DNA of 64,000 nucleotides from Crambe crambe (lineage: Eukaryota > Porifera > Demospongiae > Poecilosclerida > Crambeidae): contig OZ004589.1 of the NCBI GenBank assembly GCA_963924555.1, positions 5,518,001 to 5,582,000 of the forward strand, read 5' to 3'. The translations under genes were made by a program, and so were the position numbers. Positions 24,506 through 36,200 of the stretch are shown here, one piece after another (within the stretch, counting starts at the first letter, position 1; the number at the start of each line of letters is the position of its first letter). The notes beneath the pieces were generated by a model. That model saw only the letters and a list, made by a program, of their open reading frames with translations. It made no database searches and was not told the origin of the DNA.

Positions 24506-27500
24506 TTACTACTACTACTACTAATAATAATAATAATAATAATAAATGAGTTAGACTCAGCTACCATACTTTGAGCAGCCACCCTAAGGCCAAGATCTAA
24601 TATAAAAGGTGTGGATTTAACTATTACTGATGTCTATGCAGATTTGTGGATGAGATATCTTGTATAAACATACATTTGGGATGGGGTCCCTATATCTATT
24701 TGGGAGTCCCCATATCTACGGTAGATTTAGGGATGGGGGGTCCCTAAAACTACGGGGTCCCCAAAACTTTATGACACCGCAAGTTAATTAATAAATTCCT
24801 AGTCAAGTACAAACTAGTGTATAAAATCTAATACAAACAAGACAGGAAAAATTAATACATGAAAATTGTAAATTTGAATCATTATCACTTCAAAATTCCC
24901 AACTTATAGATATACGTTTTAGTAGGTAGTAATTCACCTGACAGTTTCCAAGTAACTGTAGAATGTGACACAATCATACTGAGTCAGAAAACTGTGCAAA
25001 GAAAACTCTATAATTACAGTACATGCACATACATACATAAAGTTATATTTCTTTTATTTCTCTCTTTTATATTCAGCTTAACAAATTTCTTTTTGAATCC
25101 TACGTTTCGGCTAGGTCTCTAGCCTTCTTCAGGATTTTATGATTACAAAAATTAAATAAACGAAAAAGATTTAAATTCAAATTTTGCATGGCTAGAGGCT
25201 GTTTGTGTGAATAGCCTGTGCAGATTCTGTCTCTTGTCTTTGTTTTAGTGTTTTTATGGTTTCTACCCAGCATCCATGAATATCCTATAATTATAATCCT
25301 TATAGCTACTTATATAATAATTATTATATAGTTATAATCCTCAAACGATGGTTATCTCTCATCTAGGCAGGTTTAAAGGTGTTATAATCCTGCTGATAAT
25401 AATTATGAGGATACTAGAGTGAGGTGAGATGTGGATAAGTGCCCTGAATAAATCACAGAGGGTTGGGAATAGCTATCATACTATAATAATGCTGTTGCTA
25501 CAATAGATGTTTGTTAATTGCTAATACTGTTGCTACAATAAATTGCTATGTAGATGCTGTTTAAGTTGTAACATGGAGGAGTTGATAGGGAGGTGTGATA
25601 TTAAAGGGTCTCACTCACGAGTTACTACATATACTGTGCTATATAATAGACACTGTTAATTGCATGCTACACACAATTTAATAGATGTTGTTGCTATAGT
25701 TGCGACAGGACATAATTATTAATTAATGGGTCTCACTCATAGGGTGGTCTGATTAGACAGGCTTCACTGTACTGAAATGCCCATCACACTAAGCTACTAC
25801 GTAAATACCTGAACTATGCATTATGCTCAAACAGATACTTAAGTAGCATTTAATGGATCATTTTGCTATTCCTTATAAGTAACACACGTCTTAGGACATT
25901 ATGTACACTAGAATCTTTCGGGAATTTTCTACTCAATCAATGCAGCTGCTTTGGACATGAATGGGGGTCAGCACTACGAATTTTAGATCTCTTTATGGTC
26001 CATCATAATTATAGTTGGAGATACAATGCCAGCATATGATTACGTTGTTGCAGTCACCCACTCTCCCACTCCATCAATAATAAACTCACTCACTAGAGTA
26101 AAGTTCTCAACATACGGAGATCAAATATCAGTTGCTTCGATTTAGATCCCTGCAGTGCCAATAACAGTATTTATTGTTCATGTGAAGCACAAAACATACA
26201 TACTACTCACATACGTACCAACTGGTTCCAGATTGGATCCAACTGCATCTTAATGATTTGGTCGAATGATTTGTTCATACTGTTCTCCACTGTCACTTCA
26301 TCAGTATCAAGCTATGAAGTAGTAAAAACATTTCTTAATAATAAATCGAAAACCCACTTTCACAGGTACAGTGGGAACGGAACACTTTGACTCAATAACC
26401 ACTCAGTATTATAGGGGAGGAGCAAGTATGACCCTGTAGGGATGACTACTATCACATTACATTCTGAGGGTTCTCCCCAGTGAAACTGATCAGAGCGGTG
26501 CTTGAATACCACGTTAAAGGATTTTGATATTCTTGCGACTATTAAAATACATTGTTTAACCACATGAAAGAAAAATGGGCCCCATCAGAGTGGTGTTGCA
26601 CCTCTCTAATACCTTTGGGGAGAAATGCGCTAAAAGGTCAAGAAACAAGGGTTGAAATAGTGGAAGCATGATGTCTTATCTATGAAAATCCAAAAACGAC
26701 ACCCTTGAAGCATGACGCTTAACTATGCATGCCTACATCAATCAGTTACCTGCTTATTTAACAAACATCAATCCGCTACTTGATATCTTAATCTTTAAGC
26801 TTCCATTCTGATGATCTTCAATGATCACAGTATGCATACGTACCTTCATCCTTTTACTTTCAGTGATTTTATTTCAAAAGGAATACCTACATACGCACAG
26901 CAATTGAAGCAAACACATGAAATGACAAATTTTTTGGCTTCTGATTTGACTTCTTTGAATTCTCGCTAAGTGATCTTTGACCTCTGCTCAAAAAAAATTA
27001 TGGTTCGTACATTTCAAAATTCAAAAAAAAAATGCGTTGACCGGGAGTCGAACCCGGATCTATTGCTTGGAAGGCAACAATGCTAACCGTTACACCATCA
27101 ACGCTTCACGCTACTCCACTGGCGTTTGCAGAGTATTTAACCACCACCACAGCTAGCCATCACATTATAATGTTTGTTTATGTACACCAGCCAGATCACC
27201 CCATTCCTTCAGTGTGAGTTACCACATCCTCCAAACAATGGACGCATTGATCTGTCCATTGACAGGAATATGGGGTGCATTAGGGAGTAAGAAAGGTATG
27301 CAAAGTTGCATAACAACTATATAAAAATATTCATTTATACTGTGGAACCTCCTCTTAGTGAATTAACATTAACTCAAAATACAATACAAAAAACCTCCCT
27401 ATATATAAATTGAACCGCTGAAGAGTGGAAACCTCTCCATTAAGGAAAATAGGGACAAAAAGATATATAATAGCTGGTAATAGAGGTTCCACTGTATTTA

Positions 27501-28250
27501 ATAGTGAACTAATGAGAGGGTCAAACTCACTCACACAGGGATTGTATCTCTTCAACTCAGCTATGCAAGCTTTCATGATGTCCAAGACTGACATCTGGAT
27601 GGCTGTCATGCAAGGCGACATCTGCTGCCTCAACTCCACCACATCAGGCTATGTACAAGTTAACCAAGATTACATCAGCATGACATCACAGAGGGTTTCC
27701 CCCCCCCCCCCCCCCCGTATAGGGATTTTCCCCTATATGCACGCTAGTATATAAAACCTCTCTCTCTCAATGCAGGATTAGAGAGGTGTGTCTTCGTTTC
27801 AGGGGTGAATTGAATACATCAACCTCCCTTAATCAAAGGGACAACCTCCCAATTTTCCAGGCCCATAGTGTAATAGTAGGTAATTTGCAGGTATGCAGAG
27901 GTTCGCTTTATTCTCTACTTCCATTTTATCATATCATATATAATAAAAATGTACCTTATGCTTTGAAAGGGAAGCACTTGCCGTTGCATGAAATCTACAA
28001 AATTGAACAAAAAATTACTCCAATGTGGCATCCATGCCTACTTAGCTAGAGAGCACTCTCTGATAACCAACTCATCATCTACTGGTAAAGTACAACCTCG
28101 AGCACCCTCACCTTGGCCACAGGTACAAGTTCCTTAGGAAAAGACATCTCATGACCCTCTCCAGCTGTGAGAATCCAGTTGTGAAGGGCTCAGGTGCATC
28201 TGAAAAGGCTTTGATGAATCCTGTCTGTGTGTATCAGTGTAGGAGGATAG

Positions 28251-28320
<70 letters not shown>

Positions 28321-31300
28321 AGGACACCTTTTAATCAGGACACCTTTTAATCAGGACACATCATATTGACAGGGTTCCAAATGTCTGCCCTTAATTTTAA
28401 TTATCACTTTAAATTAGTGGAATTGTCCAACCGACCAAAGGTCATTTCCCAATTAATTTGTAAGTACAAAGGTCTAGTATCCACGATGTTGATGTTTACC
28501 CGTTCACAACACTACACACAGTCAAGTTCATGAGGTTATTGGGTAAACCAATCCAATAAACAAATGAGGCAGTTTGTCATAATGTATAAACCAGCTAGTA
28601 TCTAATAATTGTGGTGTTTCTCCAGATTCTACTCTGAATGTCTACATATTTGTATCACTTCTTCTACACCCAGGATGACCCATTTGATGATCCTCCAGTT
28701 CAATAGAGTTACCTAGAGAGGGCATTCATTCCCCATACCTTTATAAGTTTTAACTTGGGTGCCTTCTGCTTCAGCCAGCCCTCCCCCTATTCCTCCCTCT
28801 CTCCCTTGCCAGCCCCTCCCCCTACTCCTCCCTCCCTCCTCCTCCTCCCCCCAATAACTTAGTATCTTAATTATAGCCAATCAAATATCCCTAAACGCAG
28901 CCTAGCTAAAAAAAGGCTGAGCTGGGAGTCAAACCTGGAACAATGCTAACCGTTACACCATCAATACTAGCTTGGTCAGGTGATTCAGAGCAAGCCATAA
29001 CTACCTAGCCACAACCATCAACGGACTGAGTCTGCTTCTAGTTGGAATGCAATCACCTGCATGGGAATGATAATAGAACTGAGTTCCTGTGGTTTTATGC
29101 TCATTTGCATGGCTAGTTGTTTATGGTCGGCAAGTAAATAAATATCTATGATTGCATTATTTCTGTACTGACATCACTGAGAGGATCAGATTTCTTGTGG
29201 TCCTTGTGAACTGTTGCCTCCTTTCTCATTCCTCAAGGACAATTAACCATCCTAAAAGAGTTAAGGGTGCCGATACATCCCACCCATGTGTTGTTGCTAT
29301 GGAAGAATAGCTTTAAAAACTATTTGCCTTAGAGACATCTAACTTGGAGCAAGTTATTACATACTAAAATAGTACCACACACACCGAAAATGAAGAGTGC
29401 CTGATGAATTTCACAGATGCTACAACAGATTTCATTCTCAAGGTAAACTGCGTTGCATCTCAAAGACCACTTGGATCGTATGGCTAATTTTTGTTATGAA
29501 GCTTCCTATAAGGTAAAGGAATTCCAAAAGGAATTTGGAATTTGGAATTTCGAATTCCAAAAGGAATTTTCAGAACTCCTCGAGCTTATGAGCTCTATTT
29601 TGAAAGATATATTCTACTATTATTGTAGATTATATTATCCTCCAACATTGAGCTCAGAAGTCTCAGTAGTTTATGAGAGATAACCATCGTTTGTGAAGTT
29701 TCAGAAATATTTGGAATTACCCGCCGTTCGAAATAGCCCCACTTTACAAAATTATTTCTATCAAGATTTTGATTCATTTTTTACATCCACACAAGACCAT
29801 GCATTCTGGAAATTCTAGAATAGATATGAACCAAAACAAAATGGGATTGTGGTTCACATAATGGCTGGCTTTAGAATGCAATGGTGAAATTTAAGTTTAA
29901 GTTCTCCAGAACATCTTGCAAAGCTACCAGTTTGTTTTGCTATATAGCTACTCTGGTGGGTCTACAGGTGAAAGTACACCTGCTTGTAGTACACCTCAGG
30001 GTTCTAGTCAGGATGAATGCAAAGAGTGGGGGTTTAGGCAATAAGGCTTCCACTCATCACTGTACCTGTTGAAAGTACACCTGGTTTGGTACTACAAGGC
30101 AAGCATAGCTAAGACTTGGTCAAGGCCCCAGTTCTGCCTGTAGCTATGGTGATGAAGACTGACTGTATTATTTAGTGTAGTACAGTGGAAACTTCTATAT
30201 ATGTACTTCTTGTTCATATTTATGTTGTATGTACATGTCCACTGACCCTCTGTCTACAGGCAGCTGCTGGCCAGCTCCCAGCTCCAAGCCTTCAACTCAA
30301 CAGTAAGGGTACACAGTTGTTTACAGTGCAGCACAACCTCCCTTTATGACCATTCCACAATATGATTTCACAATTAAACCACAAAAAAACACAATTATGT
30401 ATGACAAATTCCTTCTCCAACAGAAATCCTAAGTATATAATACATCAACCATGGGCATAACAATGCCACAGCAGGTACTGTGATAAAAACAAACCCTAAT
30501 ACAGAGCAAGTTTATGCTCGAATTGAAATCTTATCAAAGCCTTGTTTACCATAAGCATAATGGCAGGTAATCATAACTGCAAGTCTGGGGTTCATCGTAA
30601 CAAAGACGCTGACGTAAGAACATCTTAAAAGGGTCCAGACAGTGCTTGAATAGAAGATATGCCACACACAATAATGACTGAAGATACACTCTATTGTCCC
30701 TAACGTCTCTCCCACTAATGAACCTACCCTGGCCCCTTGCAATCAACTGTAAACGTTCAACATGTGTACTGTAACAAACATTTCCTACATACATACGTAA
30801 CTATGCTGCCGTAACCATTGGTTACAATCAACTGTAAACGTCAACTGTAACAAACATTTCCTACATACATACGTAACTATTATGCTGCCGTAACCATTGG
30901 GTTCATGAATATCCAAACTGTGTCGTCATTGTATGCAAACTTGCGTACTTGACAATGTTTACGTAACTATTATGCTGCCGTAACCATTGGGTTCATGAAT
31001 ATCCAAACTGTGTCGTCATTGTATGCATGCATAAATAATTATGCTCAATGCGAAATCAGATACATTCATTTTTAGCCATTTTTTTAAACTTTGGCTCACC
31101 ATGACTACTAGTGGCCATGGTCTGGAAATTCGGTGTGGAGATAGTCTAACCATTATAGAACACAGGACAGAAGTTCGAAACAAATTCATCAAAGCATATA
31201 ATTATAGCAAATCCAATTAGGGTCACCTTATACGTAGCTGACACAGGTAGAAGCTTCTTCAAGTTTAGCATTATATAACTAATGATTGTTAGTAGCATTG

Positions 31301-32657
31301 AGGGTGTAGAGATAAAGTTTGGCCATTCTTAAAACACAAGACAGAAGTTTGGGACAATTTCATCCAAACGTACTTGAGAAATGCATTAAAAATTGGGCTA
31401 ACCAACCAGCTGGGTTTGTGTGTATGTGTGTAATCAATATTCTTGCCGAAAGTCAAAACAGCAAACAAGTCACTGCAATAAAGTGCTCAACTTGGCACTT
31501 TTCATTCAACTGAGCGTTGATGGTGTAACGGTTAGCATTGTTGCCTTCCAAGCAATAGATCCGGGTTCGACTCCCGGTCAACGCATCCCTTTTTTTTCCA
31601 CCCAGAGCGAGAAAGTTTTAATTTGTGTGTCATTAGGATCACTCAGTGTACCAACTTACTTTATTTCTCTCTCTGTACAGAGTGAGGATGAATGCCTCGG
31701 TAGACGAATCTGACACTCTATGAAATGGAGATAGAGGATTGACTAAATTGAGGTCTCAAAATAATATCCATTCAAAACAGTTTGCTTACATACCTGTGTG
31801 CATTGAAAACTAAAATCCCTGCCACTTTGTCCACAGGACAATGGTTCTTTAGAAGGTCCACCACCAAAATCCGTGATGTGATGAAAAGAACTCCTCCCTT
31901 CAAATAAACCTGCTCCCTATGCAGCAAATTACACCAACTCTTTGACTCAACCCCTTATCTTACCATGGAACCCCTCAATGTACTAGGCTACAATCATTAG
32001 GATAGTGTCTATGTCATATTTACCAGGGTTTCATACAGGATTTTTTTCGTAGAGGGGGGAAATGACTGTGTGGCCATTAGGCTACAGTTCTCGAACTTGC
32101 AAGGTCACATTACCTTTCCTTGACACTGTACTCATTGTTGATGGTCTTGGGCAAGTGTTCAACTTTTTCACCACCCAATGCTTCCACAAAATACTTCTAT
32201 AATATGTATATTCATATATAATCATTAGCACATTCTACTTATGTCACAATAAAATATTAAGCACTGAAATGAATTCTGAGTAAACAATATTTCCAGTACA
32301 ACTGCATAGCCATTGTAAATCATGTTATGGTCATGTTGGTACCCTGATAAATGAACCATTAAAGCATCATCTTATTATGCTTTTGTGTTTGATCTTTTTT
32401 TTAAATCACAACAAATAATAGCAACCTCTTGAGGTGAAGTAGAATTGAGTACCAGCACCAAGTTGTGGGGGTCAGAGTACAACTTAAGGAATTTGAGGAA
32501 AAGGCGATCCAAGCCCAGCCCCCTGCAGAGAGTGGAGTTAAGAAAACAACATAAAAGGATGTCATGTATTGTACCTTGCTAGTATGATCAGTCCATCTTC
32601 AGATAGTAATTCTACAAACGCCTGGTTCTCAAATTCAAGCTCCATTGCCTTGGCCAT
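15968..32657 (-). CDS. ERCC4: DNA repair endonuclease XPF (ERCC4), about 32 exons, about 919 aa
   Basis: Exons: 32575-32657, 32426-32522, 32114-32196, 31794-31916, 31660-31717, 28112-28224, 27955-27994, 27535-27648, 26219-26311, 26094-26149, 24938-24991, 22714-22789, 22372-22430, 22273-22313, 21991-22077, 21802-21863, 21599-21683, 21336-21529, (small exon near 21139-21168 uncertain), 20696-20844, 20383-20476, 19970-20035, 19775-19837, 19427-19579, 18988-19074, 18824-18909, 18523-18610, 17951-18031, 17827-17886, 17259-17354, 16211-16254 and 15968-16142. The protein begins as a helicase-like domain ([19 protein letters not shown]). It has NACLKEL-type [12 protein letters not shown], an acidic/basic linker ([17 protein letters not shown]), then the nuclease core [19 protein letters not shown] with the catalytic ERKx3D. 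It ends with two helix-hairpin-helix segments ([14 protein letters not shown]). Length is close to human XPF (916). With ERCC1, XPF makes the 5' incision in nucleotide excision repair and acts in crosslink repair. ERCC1 is not in this window. Confidence 0.95.
16333..16987. mobile_element. Large near-perfect palindrome, 655 bp
   Basis: Arms of about 293 and 308 bases (16333-16625 and 16680-16987) are reverse complements with few mismatches. They begin gggaggacagcaccataaaa and end with its complement. A loop of about 54 bases separates them. It sits in an ERCC4 intron, so the pre-mRNA could fold into a long hairpin. It has no coding capacity. Confidence 0.9.
17358..17715. repeat. Polypurine GGGAGA tract, about 350 bases
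   Basis: Interleaved gagagagag and gggagggaggg blocks adjoin the ERCC4 exon at 17259-17354. The long frames across it are artefacts. Confidence 0.95.
18263..18442. repeat. 45-bp tandem repeat, four copies
   Basis: A unit starting aattgtacgtagagaactaa is repeated four times with almost no change, in an ERCC4 intron. Confidence 0.95.
19698..19736. repeat. (CT)n microsatellite
   Basis: An uninterrupted CT run in an ERCC4 intron. Confidence 0.95.
21709..21771. repeat. (GTAT)n microsatellite
   Basis: About 15 tetranucleotide units. A complementary (CATA)n run follows at 21867-21913, with ERCC4 exon 21802-21863 between the two inverted runs. Confidence 0.95.
23182..24779. mobile_element. Non-autonomous DNA element, 1.6 kb, terminal inverted repeats
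   Basis: The left end cggtgtcataaagtttcggg and the right end's complement cggtgtcataaagttttggg match over about 35 bases. Subterminal ggatccccgtccc and gatatggggaccc words recur in both orientations. It carries no transposase. It lies in the ERCC4 intron between exons 22714-22789 and 24938-24991 and is itself interrupted by a second element. Confidence 0.8.
23979..24471. mobile_element. Nested inverted-repeat element inside a (CTA)n tract
   Basis: The ends gggcgtagccag and ctggctacgggc are inverted copies. Both flanks are CTA/TAC trinucleotide repeat, so the element seems to have landed in that repeat. An internal ggttcgggtggttcggtcga word and a 20-base C tract are seen. Confidence 0.7.
25085..25137 (-). 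repeat. Hammerhead-like repeat unit, copy 1
   Basis: On the minus strand: ATC, CTGAAGA, a clear hairpin GGCTAG-AGAC-CTAGCC, GAAA, then CGTAGGAT. This has the CUGANGA ... GAAA core and stem II of a hammerhead ribozyme, with GGAT able to pair with ATCC. Helix III would be minimal. Similar motifs are described in Penelope-like retroelements. No reverse transcriptase is seen alongside. Confidence 0.4.
26466..26625. mobile_element. GGGTTCTCCCC-ended MITE, copy 1
   Basis: The left end is gggttctccccagtgaaact. It shares gcttgaata, aaggattttgatattctt and aatgggccccatcag with copies at 55743 and 57476. The right end (tttggggagaa) is the inverted form but decayed. Confidence 0.75.
27033..27104 (-). 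tRNA. tRNA-Gly (UCC), nested in an ERCC4 intron
   Basis: This is a 72-nt cloverleaf starting GCGTTGATGG and ending in ACGC plus discriminator A. The acceptor stem pairs GCGTTGA with TCAACGC. The B box is GGTTCGACTCC. The anticodon loop is CTTCCAA, giving anticodon UCC (glycine). A T-run follows directly on the minus strand, as expected for a Pol III terminator. The gene is co-oriented with ERCC4 and sits in the intron upstream of the exon at 27535-27648's downstream neighbour (26219-26311). It is identical to the tRNA at 31514-31585. Confidence 0.97.
28254..28317. repeat. (CT)n microsatellite
   Basis: About 31 CT units in an ERCC4 intron. Confidence 0.97.
28916..28965 (-). pseudogene. tRNA-Gly relic lacking the anticodon arm
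   Basis: On the minus strand, TTGATGGTGTAACGGTTAGC is kept (D-arm half). It runs straight into a T-arm half that differs by a few bases from the intact genes. About 19 bases covering the anticodon stem and loop are missing, and the acceptor stem is broken. It is a decayed copy of the tRNA-Gly(UCC) genes on either side. Confidence 0.8.
30738..31026. repeat. Two overlapping local tandem duplications
   Basis: gtaacaaacatttcctacat and its flank occur twice (about 30771 and 30848). A phrase of about 65 bases starting acgtaactattatgctgccg occurs twice (about 30870 and 30960). Confidence 0.85.
31514..31585 (+). tRNA. tRNA-Gly (UCC), nested antisense in an ERCC4 intron
   Basis: This has the same 72 bases as the tRNA at 27033-27104, on the opposite strand. 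Anticodon loop CTTCCAA gives UCC. An eight-T terminator run follows (31590-31597). It lies only about 75 bases from ERCC4 exon 31660-31717 and is transcribed against the host gene. No intron interrupts the tRNA. Confidence 0.97.
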
Positions 32658-33224
32658 GCCAATAATTGCGCGCGCGCATTTAACTTTACGAAATTTCATA
32701 ATAATTCATTCGGATAATTAGCTAATTATCATGGTTACGGGGAAAAGATTGCGCGTCTTAACATTGATTGCTTTGATATCCATTCATTTTACTTGACAAA
32801 AGTTGTTCCATTATCTCAGGGAAGTATCACCGTCACCGATAGATTGAGTAAGTGATAGCTTGCTAGCTAATCAATCCTACTACAGGCTATTTCTCTAGCT
32901 ACTGTAGCTAGCCAGGCCATGGCTCCATGGGCTATCTTCTAGTTCAGCTAAGGAGACAGAGTAGAAACTGCAGCTATATGATCTGAACTATCCATAGTTA
33001 TGAACTACTAGCCATAGCTAGACTTAATGATCAATGCAGCCTCTCTATCACCATCATAGACTACCACCATCAGATTTTCCAATGATATAATGTCAGATTA
33101 GGGCTAAGGATTGGATTGCATGTATACAATATGACTACCAATTGTCAGAATCACAGGCTTGGTGATTTTAGTTAGATTCTTTTATTCCTGCAGATCCGTT
33201 TGTGTTAATTTTTCACTCACAATC
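32658..33224. promoter_or_regulatory. Divergent intergenic region, ERCC4 and receptor guanylate cyclase
   Basis: The two ATGs face away from each other across 567 bases. Close to the ERCC4 ATG lies an alternating purine-pyrimidine run (gcgcgcgcgc, about 32669-32678). The rest is AT-rich with ctagct words. No ORF or TATA box is convincing. It presumably holds both promoters. Confidence 0.5.
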
Positions 33225-36200
33225 ATGGAGTTGTATGTGTTCTACTGCTATCTGATCATCAGTACTTTAAATGTGAGTTTCAAATGCATCTAGCTAGCTG
33301 ACTAGAAAATTGTTGTACTACCAGTCCATTCATGACCCCTTCCTCTTTAGCTGAGATAGGCCATAGAAATGAGCTATTAATCTTCAATTTGATTCACAGA
33401 TTAAAGTATTTAGTTACCACGATACTGATAATGTTCGCTATGACTGTTGGCCACTGGGAGCAATCGAAGGTGCAGCTACCATAAGCTGTGGAGGTGGGTT
33501 AACCATGAATATGTACTAACTCTGTCATGACAGCCTTGCACATAGGTGTCAAAATGTATAGATTTCGGCTCATACAATATTATGATGAGCAATACATGAA
33601 CTTTAACTTGGATAGCAGGATCATAGCATCCTATAATAAAATACAGCAAAAAAGGATAATATTTAGGGATGGCTGTGTGCAGTTCAAAAAGTTCAGCAAT
33701 GAGAGTGAGCTTCAGTCAAGTAACCCCTTCCAATATTACCAAACTACGAGCAAACTATTCCTACTTCACTCCCATGACAGGCCAAGATGGATGAGATATA
33801 AAGGGAATAGTTAGCTCGTAGTTTGGTAATATTGGTGGGTTACGTGACTGAAGTTCACTCTCTTGTTGCTGAACTTTTTTGAACTGCACACAGCCATCCC
33901 TACTTTTCTTTCTTATTTATTTTTTCCTTTATATGTATGTATCAACACCACAACCAATTCCTTTACCCCTTGCTGCGCATGCGTGCGCAGGGTAATAACA
34001 TACACTTATGGAATCGAATATGGAATGAATTCTCATAATGATAAAAATTAAGATTGTGAATGAGCACATAGCTAATCTGTGTAGCCTACCAATATTATTT
34101 TAAGCTATTTTTCATTCTTATGAAAAGGTTTGGGATTAGCATGGCCAGAAGAGCCCCCAGATGAAGTCGAGAAAGGTGAAAAGTTCAATGTTACCTATCA
34201 AGCACTGATCTCCGACAGATTCTATAAACAAGGAATAGTATTTCCAAATAAAACGTAAATTATTTATAATAATAATGAGTTCTATAATAACCCTATAATT
34301 ATTTTTTATAGAGAAGTATATATTAGGAATTTATGTCAGAATGTGACGTGTCCAGAGAGAGTGGAACATGCAACTAAAGAAAACTGTTGTGTGTGGCATG
34401 CTAACATACATACGTGCCATCCAAGTGTTACCACTCGCACTGCCACAGTAAGTCATCCCAATAGCATCTACCCAGCTATTGAGTATTGATTTGAAATAAA
34501 GGTAGTAGTCTCAGACTCAGGCAGTGACTGTTTATAAAAGGGAGTCCCCATTTTTACTAGAGGGCAATGTTCAAAGTACAATATTTTAACACTCAAGTTG
34601 GTCTTTAAATTGAGTATCCAATCTCATTTTTTTTTGCAGAGATTATAGAGATAAGGAAGCCCCCTCTTGATATCCCTATGGAATTCAATTATCATAGCAT
34701 CATAATTAACTCTAACTGGTATTATGTAATGACTTCTTGGCAAACCAGATCTTCTTTTGTTGTGCCTAGAACTCCATGTACGTAGGATTCAATATCCTAT
34801 AACAAACAATAATTATGCTTTGGTATCTCATGGAGTGTAGACCAAGATTAATAACCTGTGAGTCAGCTTCACTCACTTTGCTTGCTTGCTCACTCAAATT
34901 ATCATTGTTTGTCTGAAATCTTCTGATGGCTTCTATTTTGATGTCATCTGGTCGTACTTTACAGTGTAGCCAATATAACCATTATTCATTACCCCAGAGT
35001 GCACCCAAGGTGTGTGGACCATGGGTGGCTAATAACGGCCAGCTATCTACTCACACTGATGCAGAGGTTGGATTCATCGATACGGTATTCTTTGGTAGTG
35101 ATGTTAAAGTGGACTTTGTGGGACTAAACTTTATCATTGCTCACCTGAGAGTTGGCAATATTCAGATTGCCCTTGGAAAACCCATTAATGTTGTACCTCA
35201 AAGAGGTAGATGAAATACACTACACCTCATTCTCAATGGGAGAGTTTCCATAATTTCTTTACATTCTAGTTTGTGGCGATGGAATCTGTTCAGCAAGTAA
35301 GGGAGAAACCTGCGATACATGTGCGACAGATTGCTGTGGGGCTCAATTTCCTGTGGGAGCTACTGCAGCCATCGTCGTAATAGCTCTCCTTCTCCCTGGG
35401 ATCATCTTACTTGCTGGGTTATTGGTTAGTCCGTAATCCTATCCTGCTAGTTAAGTTAAAAAATGACCCAGGACTATCATTCATTTCTCATAGTTTTACT
35501 TCTTTCAAAGACGAAAGTTATTCTTTGACGAAGGCTGGATTATCAACTATAATGACATTCAACGAGGTAATTTTACATTATTCTAGACCATGTATCAGTC
35601 TTGTTATCGATCTTATTCTTTCTCGCATTATCACAATTCTACACATCCAACTCATTGGCTGAAGACTATAGAGGTAATGTCTGAAGTAGCTAATTATGAC
35701 AGGGTTTCATCCAAGGAGGATGGCGTAGGGGAAACTTCCCTCAAGAGGTCTAGACCTCCCCTCACCTTCCCCTTCCCCCAAGAGCAGAATACATTGAAAA
35801 GGCTTCAAGCTTTCATGCTATGGTTACCAGTGGCTTCTAAATCTTCAGTCCCTCCCCCTCACCATCCAAGTCAATGAAACCCTACATGAGGATACAAGAT
35901 ACTACTCAGAAATCTACCATTTTTTCTTCTTTTTTAAGGTGTAGTAGGGAGCATGGTGAGCTTGAAGAATTTGCGTTACTTCTCTGATCAGGAAGTTACC
36001 AATATAAATTCAGCACCTCCTGGGGCAGAGAGCTTTGCTGTAAAACCCCAAAAACCTGACAATCAAATCTTCACATTGACTGGAGTTTAGTATGTCTTAA
36101 AGTCTTAAAGTTTGATCATAGATACAGTAATTGAACATTTCCATAGTGAGGGACGTACGGTTGCCATAAAAAGGATGAATCGACAAGACCTTGTCCTTAC

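Noticed and set aside
32400-32660. Possible bacterial contamination because of the NhaC-like genes
   Set aside because: Those genes have over 20 spliceosomal introns each and sit between animal genes, so they are native.
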